Made by a program: the position numbers and the translations under genes. From NCBI GenBank assembly GCA_902765215.1, contig CACWZA010000010.1:1-64000 (forward strand): DNA of 64,000 nt, in the 5' to 3' direction. The notes beneath the pieces are model-generated. The model had not been told where the DNA came from. It was given only the letters and a program-made list of their open reading frames with translations, and did not search any database. This document shows, in pieces, positions 43,165 through 51,447 of the stretch (position 1 is its first letter; every line of letters starts with the position of its first letter). The stretch comes from an uncultured bacterium. Its GTDB lineage: Bacteria > Cyanobacteriota > Vampirovibrionia > Gastranaerophilales > Gastranaerophilaceae.

Positions 43165-43587
43165 ATGTTTAACAGTTTGAATGATGTTTTAAAATATAAA
43201 GCAAACAGAATTATCACAAAGAGAATTGAGCCTTATGATGTTATAGAATCAGCAAAGAAGTTCTATGATGTCGTTGATTACACCTTTACGGGAAGAAACA
43301 AATTTGAAATTCTGGAAGAATTTTTGACCGAACTCAAATCTCTGAAGGTCGCAGGCATGGGGCTATACATGAAGAATGTCAACAAATTCTACCTCTTAAA
43401 AATTAAGGAAAACTCCGGCAGAAAATCAAATATCGAACTTTTACATACCCTTTTGATATCCGATGAATACGGGTTTTCAGAAGAAGAACAAATTAATCAG
43501 GACGGGATAACCTATTCAACCAACACAGACTATGCCATTGAACAAATAGACATGGGAAAAGCAGAAGCATCCTTCATTATTTTATAA
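43165..43587 (+). CDS. short protein resembling the C-terminal part of DUF1015
   Basis: The 140-residue product resembles the C-terminal half of DUF1015-family proteins in the blocks NIELLHTLLISDEYGFSEEE, ITYSTNTDYAIEQIDMGKAE and ASFIIL, but stops just where that family continues. It has a good GGAGGGCGG site, so it is probably translated. It may be a truncated relic of a full-length gene or a streamlined form. DUF1015 has no established reaction. I am moderately confident in the similarity, from memory only. Confidence 0.5.
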   Translation: MFNSLNDVLKYKANRIITKRIEPYDVIESAKKFYDVVDYTFTGRNKFEILEEFLTELKSLKVAGMGLYMKNVNKFYLLKIKENSGRKSNIELLHTLLISDEYGFSEEEQINQDGITYSTNTDYAIEQIDMGKAEASFIIL

Positions 43588-43777
43588 ATTAAACCAAAAT
43601 AAAAAGGTCAAGTAAGGGTACTCGACCAATAAATAAACGGTTTGATTTTAATTTTCTCTAGTTTTTTAAAAAGGTTGTATATGTATATTTCTTTAAAATG
43701 CCGTATTTTGGCATAAGTCAATGTATATTTTCAAGTCTTGCGGTAGGGGTAAATTTATTTATTTTAGCAAATTAACC

Positions 43778-44221
43778 CTACTTGCCTATTTCTGTGGCAC
43801 GGGAAGCCATTGCTTTAGTGATATTGATAACAGCCAAGTTCGCTTCATAAGCGCGTTGCGCCATAACTGCGTCAGCCATATCAACCATAGCATTTACGTT
43901 TGATGAACGGATATAACCGTTAGCATCTGCATCAGGGTGTCCAGGAGCGTATAATTTTTCGCCCATTGTAGGGTCTTCAACAACCCCGTTAAATACAACA
44001 CCACCCTGTAAATAAGGTAATGTGCCGACACCGAATACATCATTCTTCATTTGGGTTAAAACCCCTCTGAATGATATATCTTCTGTTGCGTTTAAAACAG
44101 GAATTCTTCTTACATAGTTCGGGGTATCGATATTCGCAATGTTCTTTGCGTGAATATCCATTCTCAAACCGTGTGCTTTTAGTGCGTTTGCTCCAATATT
44201 TATGGATTCCATTATACCCAT
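43778..44221 (-). CDS. flgC: flagellar basal-body rod protein FlgC
   Basis: FlgC is one of the proximal rod proteins of the flagellum. The N-terminal rod motif reads HAKNIANIDTPNYVRR (residues 24-39), and the C-terminal block NVNAMVDMADAVMAQRAYEANLA is diagnostic. Its 147 residues are typical. It is last in a four-gene operon and lies seven bases after flgB. There are no fli genes nearby, so the rest of the flagellum must be elsewhere. Confidence 0.92.
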   Translation of the reverse strand: MGIMESINIGANALKAHGLRMDIHAKNIANIDTPNYVRRIPVLNATEDISFRGVLTQMKNDVFGVGTLPYLQGGVVFNGVVEDPTMGEKLYAPGHPDADANGYIRSSNVNAMVDMADAVMAQRAYEANLAVINITKAMASRATEIGK

Positions 44222-44228
44222 TATGTAC

Positions 44229-44579
44229 CTACTTTCCTACATTAATTACAGTTTTCATTTGAGTAATAATATTAGACATTCTTCTTGTTGCAATTGTATA
44301 CATCAAGGAGTTCTTTTGCATTTCAGTCAATTCCTGAGCAGGATTGATTTCTACATTCTGCTCATAATCAAACATCGGGGATGGCCCGAGTTTTTGTGCC
44401 AATTTTGTTTCCAAAGATGCTGTTGCGCCGCCAACATACTGACTGAAATCAATGTCACGTCTGACATACCCCGGGGTATCGACGTTAGCAATGTTTGAAC
44501 CTAACGCTCTCTGTCTTTGAGCGATAAGATCAAGTGCCAGTGATGTTTTACCTACGCAACCTAGTGCTGCCCAACTCAT
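44229..44579 (-). CDS. flgB: flagellar basal-body rod protein FlgB
   Basis: FlgB forms the base of the flagellar rod. ALGSNIANVDTPGYVRRDID is at about residues 26-45, and the C-terminal helix region (MQKNSLMYTIATRRMSNIIT) matches FlgB. At 116 residues it is a little shorter than most. It is third in the operon, 22 bases after the FlgG-like gene. Confidence 0.88.
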   Translation of the reverse strand: MSWAALGCVGKTSLALDLIAQRQRALGSNIANVDTPGYVRRDIDFSQYVGGATASLETKLAQKLGPSPMFDYEQNVEINPAQELTEMQKNSLMYTIATRRMSNIITQMKTVINVGK

Positions 44580-44601
44580 TAGTTAAACCCTCCAAAGTTT
44601 A

Positions 44602-45318
44602 TTATTCTCTAATATTGATACCTTTGTTGTACATATCATCTGCGACTTTTAAAAGACGCATACTTGCAATCATTGATGCGTTCAAACGAAGCATTTCGTT
44701 AACGGAATTATAAATATCCACGTTAGAAATTTCGATTGCATTTTGTCTGAATGATTTATGGTTCTGAAGCAATTCAGGTTCACCTGAATCTTCTGTTACT
44801 ACCATTTTATTGTTTACACCCTGCTCTAATCTTTCAGGATTAGGGAAAGTTACAAGCGGAATAGTTCCCACTCTTTTCGGCAACCCGCCTGCTTCATCAT
44901 AAGTGTATACATCACCGTTAGGGTTTACGGAGAACTTGTAGCAGTTAGCCGGAATTTTTATTCCGCCGCCAACGAGCCATCCGTCTTTGGTATACATATA
45001 ACCGTCTTTTCCCTGAACGAAAGAACCGTCACGGGTATACTGAACTTCACCATCTTCAGATGTAACAGGAATGTATCCGTTACCTTTTATAGCAATATCA
45101 TAAGGATTTTCTGTAATTCTTATTGCACCTTGTTTACAATCAGTTCTTTGAGTACCTGCAAGGTATCCGTCCTCTCTTAAGACCTGCTCAAATCTGACTG
45201 ATTTATAACCGTATGTATTGTAGTTTGCCAAATCATTACCAACAAACCCCAATTTATCAAACTGAGTTGTTGCGTTATTGATTGCTTTTCTTACAATTGC
45301 CTGTGCATTAAACATCAT
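44602..45318 (-). CDS. flagellar rod/hook protein, FlgG/FlgF-like
   Basis: This 238-residue protein has the rod N-terminus KLGFVGNDLANYNTYGYKSV, the middle blocks IAIKGNGYIPV and VQYTRDGSFVQGKDGYMYTK, and the C-terminal EISNVDIYNSVNEMLRLNASM. It fits FlgG or FlgF; I cannot tell which from sequence alone. It lies 13 bases after another such gene in the same operon. Confidence 0.85.
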   Translation of the reverse strand: MMFNAQAIVRKAINNATTQFDKLGFVGNDLANYNTYGYKSVRFEQVLREDGYLAGTQRTDCKQGAIRITENPYDIAIKGNGYIPVTSEDGEVQYTRDGSFVQGKDGYMYTKDGWLVGGGIKIPANCYKFSVNPNGDVYTYDEAGGLPKRVGTIPLVTFPNPERLEQGVNNKMVVTEDSGEPELLQNHKSFRQNAIEISNVDIYNSVNEMLRLNASMIASMRLLKVADDMYNKGINIRE

Positions 45319-45331
45319 AATTCAGTTCCTC

Positions 45332-46030
45332 CTATGATGCTGAACCCAATTGGCTTATTGCCTTTTGAGTGTTAGTGTTTTGCATAATAAATATTTGTCT
45401 GTTTGCTTCAAACGCTCTTATTGTAGGCATAACAGCCAAGAATTCGTTTTGAAGCGAAACGTTTGAATACTCGTTGTAACCCTGCTTAACATCAGGGTGC
45501 ATTACAGCCATGCCTGTCGAATCAACGACACCCATTGTTGCAACATATTCAAGTTTTCTTGTGTCAGGGTTAAAGACACTTAAACGGCCTTTTCTGTCAA
45601 TCTGAATTTGTTTCAAATCGTCAGGAACAAACGGTAATTTAATAGGGGTACCGCTATCAGAAAGAACTTGCCCGCCCTCTAAATTAATGAGGTTGCCTTC
45701 TTTATCCATCTGGAATCTGCCGTCACGGGTAAGTCTGACCCCCTGCGGAGTATTAATCTGGAAATAGCCTTTAGTTGCAATAGCGATATCCAAAGGTCGT
45801 TCCGAAATCTGAATACGACCTACCTGCTCGTCAACGTTTGTTGAAATCCCGTGCACACCCAAATATTCGGTAAACGACGAAACAACAGCCTGCTTACGCT
45901 GATATCCGACTTTATCGAACCCCGTAACGTTCTCATTTGTAATTCCCAACAATTCATTGGAAACCTGCATCGCCCTGATTGATGCCCTTATACCCGGTTC
46001 GCAATACCTGATACCTGTACTGATTTTCAT
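45332..46030 (-). CDS. flagellar rod/hook protein, FlgF/FlgG-like, first of operon
   Basis: This 232-residue protein has a divergent N-terminal rod motif (LLGITNENVTGFDKVGYQRK), then RPLDIAIATKGYFQINTPQG and VRLTRDGRFQMDKEGNLINL, and the C-terminal block IRAFEANRQIFIMQNTNTQK. It is the first gene of the flgF/G-flgG/F-flgB-flgC operon, behind a sigma-28-like promoter. Rod genes in this order (distal before proximal) are unusual. Confidence 0.83.
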   Translation of the reverse strand: MKISTGIRYCEPGIRASIRAMQVSNELLGITNENVTGFDKVGYQRKQAVVSSFTEYLGVHGISTNVDEQVGRIQISERPLDIAIATKGYFQINTPQGVRLTRDGRFQMDKEGNLINLEGGQVLSDSGTPIKLPFVPDDLKQIQIDRKGRLSVFNPDTRKLEYVATMGVVDSTGMAVMHPDVKQGYNEYSNVSLQNEFLAVMPTIRAFEANRQIFIMQNTNTQKAISQLGSAS

Positions 46031-46071
46031 GTTTTACCTCTCTCGATTGTTAGTTAAACCGTTCCCTCTGT

Positions 46072-46099
46072 TTATCGGTGTAATTAGATACAACCTTTA
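46072..46099 (-). promoter_or_regulatory. sigma-28 (FliA)-like promoter of the rod operon
   Basis: On the minus strand TAAA, 16 bases, then ACCGATAA, seven of eight positions of the flagellar -10 GCCGATAA. It lies about 42 bases before the operon start. Confidence 0.65.
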
Positions 46100-46196
46100 A
46101 ACTCTCTACACGTTTTTCGTCTATTTAGATGACTTTACTGTGTTCTTAATGTTTTTTTCAGGAAAGTCAAGTCATAATAAGGAACGGATGTAAAGC

Positions 46197-47720
46197 TTAC
46201 TTTTGGGCACTTGCACTATGCTCAATCTCACCCGCAATACGACTCTCTTTTGCAATTTTATTAGGGCCTATAGTGAAGATCCAAGGCTGCATTTTAAATT
46301 TCTTTTTCATGGCATTTTTATAATCTTCTGATAATTTCTCCATATCAGATTCAGCCGTAACAGATCTCAATTCATTTCTGTCTTTGAAGGCGTAATCTCT
46401 GTGACCTTCATGCTTTATACCGCCGTTTTCAAGTTCTTTATCCCATTTTTTTCTGTATCTTATTTTGTTATATTTCCACGATATTGCATCACCCCATTCG
46501 TCAAACGAGTTCTTCGGAGCAATTATATCCTCATCCTGCAAATGCTGAATTTCATGTCTTAAGGTTGAACCTTCAGACAAATAATGCCCGTCATCCTGAA
46601 GCAATTCCCTTACATTAACAGTCTTATCAATTGAATTTGCATAACCTGATGAATGAGTTTTGAGCATATATTCATCTATAGCATTGATATGAACCATTTT
46701 TGGAATAATCACTTCATCTTTGCCTGCTTCTTTCCATAATCTCAATTCTTCTCTGAGGTATTTAAGGTCTTCTAATGAAGTATCCGCATTAGAAGTAATA
46801 ACATAGGTATTATATTCTTTTTGAATTTCTTCACATTCTTTTGCAATATCAGGAGGAAGGGTTTTCAGATATTCTTCCTTATAGAGAATATCTACTGCCT
46901 CTTGTCTTGTTTCGGCATATTTTGAAAAGACACTTTTCATAGCATCTTGTCTAAGATTATTTTCATAAGTATCACGCAATCCTTTTTTCGTAAACTCATC
47001 ATAATTCCTCAGATATTCAGGGTACTTTTTACTGCGGGTATTGCTCGATAACAAACCCTTTCTGTAGGTATCTTCAGATTTTTTGGTTCCGTCAATAATA
47101 TCCAAAAGCCAAATATTCTTTTTATCCATCCACTTGTAAAACTTACGCGCCCCGTTATCAATATTCAGATATTTTCCGCTTATTGAATTTGCTGCATCTG
47201 CATAGTTTTCCGCAAAGGACATTGCATTTTCATAGTAAATTTTAAATTTCTTTGGTTCATATCCGTTTAAAAACTCTATTCTATCGAGGATAACAGATTT
47301 TATTTTAGGGTTATCTATCATCTCAACACTTCGCATAAGAGATGTCACTCTGTAGGATGATTTACGAAGGTCTTTAGAACTGTCCAGAACTAACGAATAT
47401 AACTTTGAAAACTTTTCTTTTATCTGAGAATCTTCACATTTATCTATAATATTTCTTGTTGACTCTACAAGCTGTTTTGTAGTATTCACAGCAGGGGTTA
47501 ACCCAAAAGTATTCGGATGAATAAGCCTGTCGGCGAAAGGTGCAACGACTGCATCATCAGCAACTCTCATTTCGCAAACGGTTTCACCTAACTCCTCAGC
47601 AGGTACATCTGACGGTTTAAAATATATTCTGTTCGGATGCTCGGCAGATTTAACTCCTTTATTAATATAAGGAGCTATTTTATCAAATATGGTTGATACT
47701 AACCTGTTATTTACAGCCAT
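46197..47720 (-). CDS. unknown protein with HExxH metalloprotease-like motif
   Basis: The 507-residue protein is helical and charged. Residues 389-393 read HEIQH in the context STLRHEIQHLQDED, as in zincin peptidases; a possible third ligand is a glutamate in NELRSVTAESD some 45 residues later. The N-terminal 380 residues are unassigned. No signal peptide is seen. It has no F-x-G tag. There is no strong ribosome site. It lies between the flagellar operon and thrS on the same strand. A protease or effector role is inference from the motif alone. Confidence 0.55.
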   Translation of the reverse strand: MAVNNRLVSTIFDKIAPYINKGVKSAEHPNRIYFKPSDVPAEELGETVCEMRVADDAVVAPFADRLIHPNTFGLTPAVNTTKQLVESTRNIIDKCEDSQIKEKFSKLYSLVLDSSKDLRKSSYRVTSLMRSVEMIDNPKIKSVILDRIEFLNGYEPKKFKIYYENAMSFAENYADAANSISGKYLNIDNGARKFYKWMDKKNIWLLDIIDGTKKSEDTYRKGLLSSNTRSKKYPEYLRNYDEFTKKGLRDTYENNLRQDAMKSVFSKYAETRQEAVDILYKEEYLKTLPPDIAKECEEIQKEYNTYVITSNADTSLEDLKYLREELRLWKEAGKDEVIIPKMVHINAIDEYMLKTHSSGYANSIDKTVNVRELLQDDGHYLSEGSTLRHEIQHLQDEDIIAPKNSFDEWGDAISWKYNKIRYRKKWDKELENGGIKHEGHRDYAFKDRNELRSVTAESDMEKLSEDYKNAMKKKFKMQPWIFTIGPNKIAKESRIAGEIEHSASAQK

Positions 47721-47802
47721 GAAAATATAATAACCTTATTATATACCTACACAGATATAAAAACATGTTTTATCCGAGAATTGCCCTAATTGTAAAATTT
47801 GT

Positions 47803-47836
47803 AAAAAAATACGGCAGGGTTTAAGCTGCCGTATTT
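47803..47836 (-). terminator. terminator after thrS
   Basis: An 11-base stem (aaatacggcag / ctgccgtattt) with loop ggtttaag, followed on the minus strand by seven T residues. Confidence 0.88.
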
Positions 47837-47859
47837 TATATATTATATTAATATATGTC

Positions 47860-49662
47860 TTATTTAGCCTGAGCCTTTGCAAACGACTCGTTTGCTCTTG
47901 TTTTTGTTTCTTCAAGCACTTTAGAGATAAACTCATCAACGCTGAAAGTACCGACCTGACCGATACCTCTTGCACGGACTGCAACAGCGTTTTGTTCAAT
48001 TTCTCTGTCACCGATTACGCAAACATAAGGTATTTTCTTATCCTGTAAAGATTCTCTGATTTTATAATTCATAGATTCTGAACGATCGTCAAGATTTGCT
48101 CTTATACCTGCTTCTCTCATTTTCTTATAAACTGCTTCTGCAAAATCAGTATGTTTATCATTCGAAATAGGAACGATAGCAACCTGAGTTGGTGCAAGCC
48201 ATGTAGGGAACGCACCCGCATAGTGTTCAATAAGAATACCATGGAATCTTTCCATTGAACCGAAGATAACTCTGTGAAGCATCAAAGGTGTTTTTAACTG
48301 ACCGTCTTTATCCTGATATTTAATATCAAATCTTGCAGGAAGGTTAAAGTCTAACTGAATAGTGGCACATTGCCATGTTCTTCCGATAGCATCTTTAATT
48401 TTGAAGTCAATTTTAGGGCCGTAGAACGCACCGTCACCCTCGTTGATGTCGTACTTCATTCCGCGTCTTTCCATCGCTTCTTTTAAACCTGCTTCCGCTT
48501 TATTCCAGTTTTCTATTTCACCTACGAAACTTTCAGGTCTTGTTGAAAGCTCAACTTCAAACTCCATGTTAAAGATTTTCATAGTATCTGCTACAAAATC
48601 AATAACCCCGTTGATTTCATCAACTAACTGTTCCGGAGTACAGAAGATGTGAGCATCGTCCTGAGTAAACCCTTGAACACGAGTTAAACCTGACAGTGCA
48701 CCTGATTTTTCTTTTCTGTATACTGTACCGAGTTCAGCCATACGAAGCGGTAATGAACGGTATGAATGTCTGTTTGCCTGATAGATTAAGATGTGGAACG
48801 GACAGTTCATAGGTTTAACTACGAATTGAGCATCGCTGTCCTCATCTTTCTGTACAAAGAACATGTTTTCTTTGTAGTGATCCATGTGACCTGAGATTTC
48901 CCAAAGAGTAGATTTAGCGATTTGAGGAGTGTTAACAATAACGTACCCTCTTTTTCTGTGTTCTTCTCTCCAGTAGTTTTCAATTTGTTCTCTTACTGTT
49001 GCAAGATTTGGGTGCCACAATACCAAACCGCCGCCCATTTCTTCTCTTGTAGAGAATAAATCTAACTGTGTACCGAGTTTTCTGTGGTCACGTTTTTCTG
49101 CTTCTTCAAGCATGGTTAAGTAAGCCTGTAAATCTTCTTTGTTCCAATATGCTGTTGCATAAATACGCTGGAGCATTTTGTTCTTTTCATTCCCTCTCCA
49201 GTATGCGCCTGCAACCTTAAGAAGTTTAAAGGCATTACCTTTAATATAAGATGTATTAGGAACGTGAGGTCCTGCACAGAGGTCGTTGAAGAGTGCATTA
49301 CCATCTTTGTCCTTTGTTACATACAAAGTCGGATTGTCGTTTCTGTGTTCTTCAAGCAACTCTGCTTTATAGATTTCACCCTGAGCCTTAAATTCTGCAA
49401 TTTGCTTATCAACATCTTCAACATAAACCTTTTCAAAAGTAAGGTTTTGTTTAACAATGTTTTTCATTTCTGCTTCGATTTTTTCGAAATCTTCCTGTGT
49501 AAAGGTGTGACCGTCAGTCATATCGAAGTCATAATAAAACCCTTCATCAGTTGCAGGTCCGATTGCTAACTTTGCAGCCGGAAACAGCTTCTGAACGGCT
49601 TGTGCTAATACGTGAGATGTTGAGTGTCTCAAAGTGTGTAATGTTTCGTTGTTTTTTTCCAT
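47860..49662 (-). CDS. thrS: threonyl-tRNA synthetase lacking the TGS domain
   Basis: It charges tRNA-Thr. The product starts at the editing domain (TLRHSTSHVLAQAVQKLFP, with the zinc-like HxxxH), then the class II catalytic core: CPFHILIYQ and RSYRSLPLRMAELGTVYRKE (motif 2 region), GFTQDDAHIFC, and motif 3 with LMLHRVIFGSMERFHGILIEH. The C-terminal anticodon-binding domain has PTQVAIVPIS. Length is 600, about 40-60 less than usual because the N-terminal TGS domain is missing. It is preceded by a structured region but no standard T-box. Confidence 0.95.
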   Translation of the reverse strand: MEKNNETLHTLRHSTSHVLAQAVQKLFPAAKLAIGPATDEGFYYDFDMTDGHTFTQEDFEKIEAEMKNIVKQNLTFEKVYVEDVDKQIAEFKAQGEIYKAELLEEHRNDNPTLYVTKDKDGNALFNDLCAGPHVPNTSYIKGNAFKLLKVAGAYWRGNEKNKMLQRIYATAYWNKEDLQAYLTMLEEAEKRDHRKLGTQLDLFSTREEMGGGLVLWHPNLATVREQIENYWREEHRKRGYVIVNTPQIAKSTLWEISGHMDHYKENMFFVQKDEDSDAQFVVKPMNCPFHILIYQANRHSYRSLPLRMAELGTVYRKEKSGALSGLTRVQGFTQDDAHIFCTPEQLVDEINGVIDFVADTMKIFNMEFEVELSTRPESFVGEIENWNKAEAGLKEAMERRGMKYDINEGDGAFYGPKIDFKIKDAIGRTWQCATIQLDFNLPARFDIKYQDKDGQLKTPLMLHRVIFGSMERFHGILIEHYAGAFPTWLAPTQVAIVPISNDKHTDFAEAVYKKMREAGIRANLDDRSESMNYKIRESLQDKKIPYVCVIGDREIEQNAVAVRARGIGQVGTFSVDEFISKVLEETKTRANESFAKAQAK

Positions 49663-49700
49663 TTTTGCCTTCTCTTTCTATCCTTAGAGCGTTTGCCGTA

Positions 49701-49880
49701 TAAATATTTAAAAACCCTTAAATATTTACCCCTTTTTCGCCTGTGGCGATATCGTTATGCTCAGTCACCTGCTTGCATTTGCCTTCGCAAACGCAACCTG
49801 TGACTTCGCACCGGCTCCGCATCGAGGTGGATCCCTCTAACTGTACGATAACATCGTATCACTTCAAGATTTGGTTATCA
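49701..49880 (-). ncRNA. GC-rich structured region upstream of thrS
   Basis: Several hairpins are packed together in otherwise AT-rich DNA: taaatattta repeated inverted (49701-49728), CGCC/GGCG (49738-49748), a long stem GTCAC...GTGAC enclosing ttgcatttgc/gcaaacgcaa (49764-49804), GAGG/CCTC and a cgat...atcg pair near 49850. It lies 40-220 bases upstream of thrS. It lacks the T-box consensus AGGGTGG-ACCGCG. It could be an unknown leader RNA or a palindromic intergenic repeat. Confidence 0.45.
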
Positions 49881-50019
49881 AGATAATTTATTATTTTGGG
49901 TATTATTAACTTTTGTAACGAAATAATCAACATGTGAAATTAGATATTTTGTATATACTTTATATATATGTAAGCAATGTGCAAACATTAAATAAAAACG
50001 AGAGCAAGAGAGAGTAAAA

Positions 50020-50190
50020 ATGTCAGTATTAAACACTTATGACATCAATGCGAAAGCAAATGAAATATCAGAAGAATTGATGAAAGTCGAAAAAGCTTCT
50101 GATGACAAATCCAGCGTATTGTTCGAAGAAATGCGAATAATGGCAGTGAACAATATGCAGAGATTTAACTTAGGTTTATACAAAAAATAA
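50020..50190 (+). CDS. small unknown protein, 56 residues
   Basis: An ATG at 50020 opens 56 codons with GAGAGAG just upstream and a strong terminator after the stop. The sequence is helical and charged: MSVLNTYDINAKANEISEEL, then MKVEKASDDKSSVLFEEMRI and MAVNNMQRFNLGLYKK. No family is recognised. The position between a promoter-like AT stretch and a terminator argues that it is real. It resembles small regulators or chaperones only in general character. Confidence 0.6.
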   Translation: MSVLNTYDINAKANEISEELMKVEKASDDKSSVLFEEMRIMAVNNMQRFNLGLYKK

Positions 50191-50229
50191 CTTAACTTAA
50201 CTCAACTTAATTCCCACTAACTTAGTTTT

Positions 50230-50261
50230 AGCGTCTGATTCAAAATCAGCGCTTTTTTTTT
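50230..50261 (+). terminator. terminator after the 56-residue gene
   Basis: Stem around gcgtctgatt / aatcagcgc followed by nine T residues. Confidence 0.85.
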
Positions 50262-50446
50262 GCACGCACATTTTTTTAAATGCTCACATATTGCATTTAC
50301 CCCACACAAACTGACAAAACATACCCACAGAGCATAAAGTAGTAACAAATACACTCAATATATCGTCTAAATAAATGATTTGATTTTTATATGAGGTGGT
50401 ATGCTAGAGTGGTAAATTTACCTACATTGTAACGAAAGGAAGATTA

Positions 50447-50998
50447 ATGGAAATTAAATCTATAGTTGGAGCTAAGTTAGGCTCATTGTCTTTAAATAGA
50501 TCTACATCTACAAATCCATTTGATAAAACGAGTTTTAGAGGAAAGGCATTTTCAGGCAGTGTATTACCGTTTGCAGATGTATTTCAGAAAATAAAACCTG
50601 TGGAACAAAAACCAAGCAAAGTTGCTATGGTAACAGGTGCAGTAATCAGTGCGGTTACAAGCTTTAAATCAAGAATAACAGAACCGGTTATTGCATTTGC
50701 ACACAGGGTAAAAGAAGGCGTTCTTCACGGTGTAGACGCAGTAAGAAATGCTAAAGAAAGCGCAAAAGAAACATTATTAAGCGCTAAAAATTCCTGGTTA
50801 GAAATGCAAAGAAACATGCAGGAAAGAATTTCACAAGTATTTGAATGGCATAAAACACCGGAGGCAGAACCTGAAACCGGAGCAAAAATATTAAGTCTTA
50901 AACATATCAACGAAAAAGCTTCCGTACAAGATTTGAGAGCGACTTGGGTTCATGAAAACGAAAAGTTATCTCTTGAGGAAGGGAAGGTAGTTGCATAA
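50447..50998 (+). CDS. F-x-G-tagged unknown protein, 183 residues
   Basis: The N-terminal 35 residues are polar and carry TSFRG at 28-32. Then comes a weakly hydrophobic stretch (VAMVTGAVISAVTSF) and a long amphipathic helical region (VIAFAHRVKEGVLHGVDAVR to MQRNMQERISQVFEW). It has an AAAGGAAG site and overlaps the next gene as TAATG, so both are translated together. The tag and Ala/Lys-rich helix might mean membrane-surface association. No family is recognised. Confidence 0.6.
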   Translation: MEIKSIVGAKLGSLSLNRSTSTNPFDKTSFRGKAFSGSVLPFADVFQKIKPVEQKPSKVAMVTGAVISAVTSFKSRITEPVIAFAHRVKEGVLHGVDAVRNAKESAKETLLSAKNSWLEMQRNMQERISQVFEWHKTPEAEPETGAKILSLKHINEKASVQDLRATWVHENEKLSLEEGKVVA

Positions 50999-51357
50999 TG
51001 AATAAAGCAGTAGAAAAAATTATTAATTCATTAGAAAAACACGAGGACATGGAATCAATTCAGGTACTGGAAGAATTAGGAACAAATTCACCTGATAACG
51101 AAGTCCGCGAAATGACTTCTCGTGCTTTAGTAAGAAAGAACGTTCACGACTCATTAAAAGTTGTTATCATCAATCAGGGCAAAGGTATAAACGATTTGAG
51201 TCCTGTTGTTGCAATGAGCACAGTTAATGAAATTCTTGCATTAGATGATAAGACAGAAGTTATGAAGGTTCTTGATGACACAATCAATATGAACTCTATT
51301 GATGAAGTCAGAGAAAATGCAAAGTCAGTAATGTCATTACTCACTTTAAGTGAATAG
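50998..51357 (+). CDS. helical-repeat-like unknown protein, 119 residues
   Basis: The product is fully helical and resembles HEAT-type repeats: NKAVEKIINSLEKHEDMESI, VLEELGTNSPDNEVREMTSR, VNEILALDDKTEVMKVLDD. No catalytic motif is present. It is coupled to the F-x-G-tagged gene by TAATG overlap and may be its partner. A long perfect palindrome follows. Confidence 0.6.
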   Translation: MNKAVEKIINSLEKHEDMESIQVLEELGTNSPDNEVREMTSRALVRKNVHDSLKVVIINQGKGINDLSPVVAMSTVNEILALDDKTEVMKVLDDTINMNSIDEVRENAKSVMSLLTLSE

Positions 51358-51371
51358 TTTATCATATCATA

Positions 51372-51414
51372 CAGCAAAGTCCCCTTATATTGACATATAA
51401 AGGGGACTTTGAGA
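51372..51414. terminator. near-perfect palindrome without T run
   Basis: Arms caaagtccccttatat and atataaaggggactttg are almost fully complementary. Neither side has a T run, so intrinsic termination is uncertain; it may be an mRNA-stabilising or regulatory element ahead of the gene at 51448. Confidence 0.5.
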
Positions 51415-51447
51415 TAAATAAGGTATGAATTAACCAACGAGGACAAA

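Noticed and set aside
49663-50019. T-box leader of thrS
   Set aside because: The conserved T-box bulge (AGGGTGG-x-ACCGCG) and specifier loop could not be found in the right orientation.
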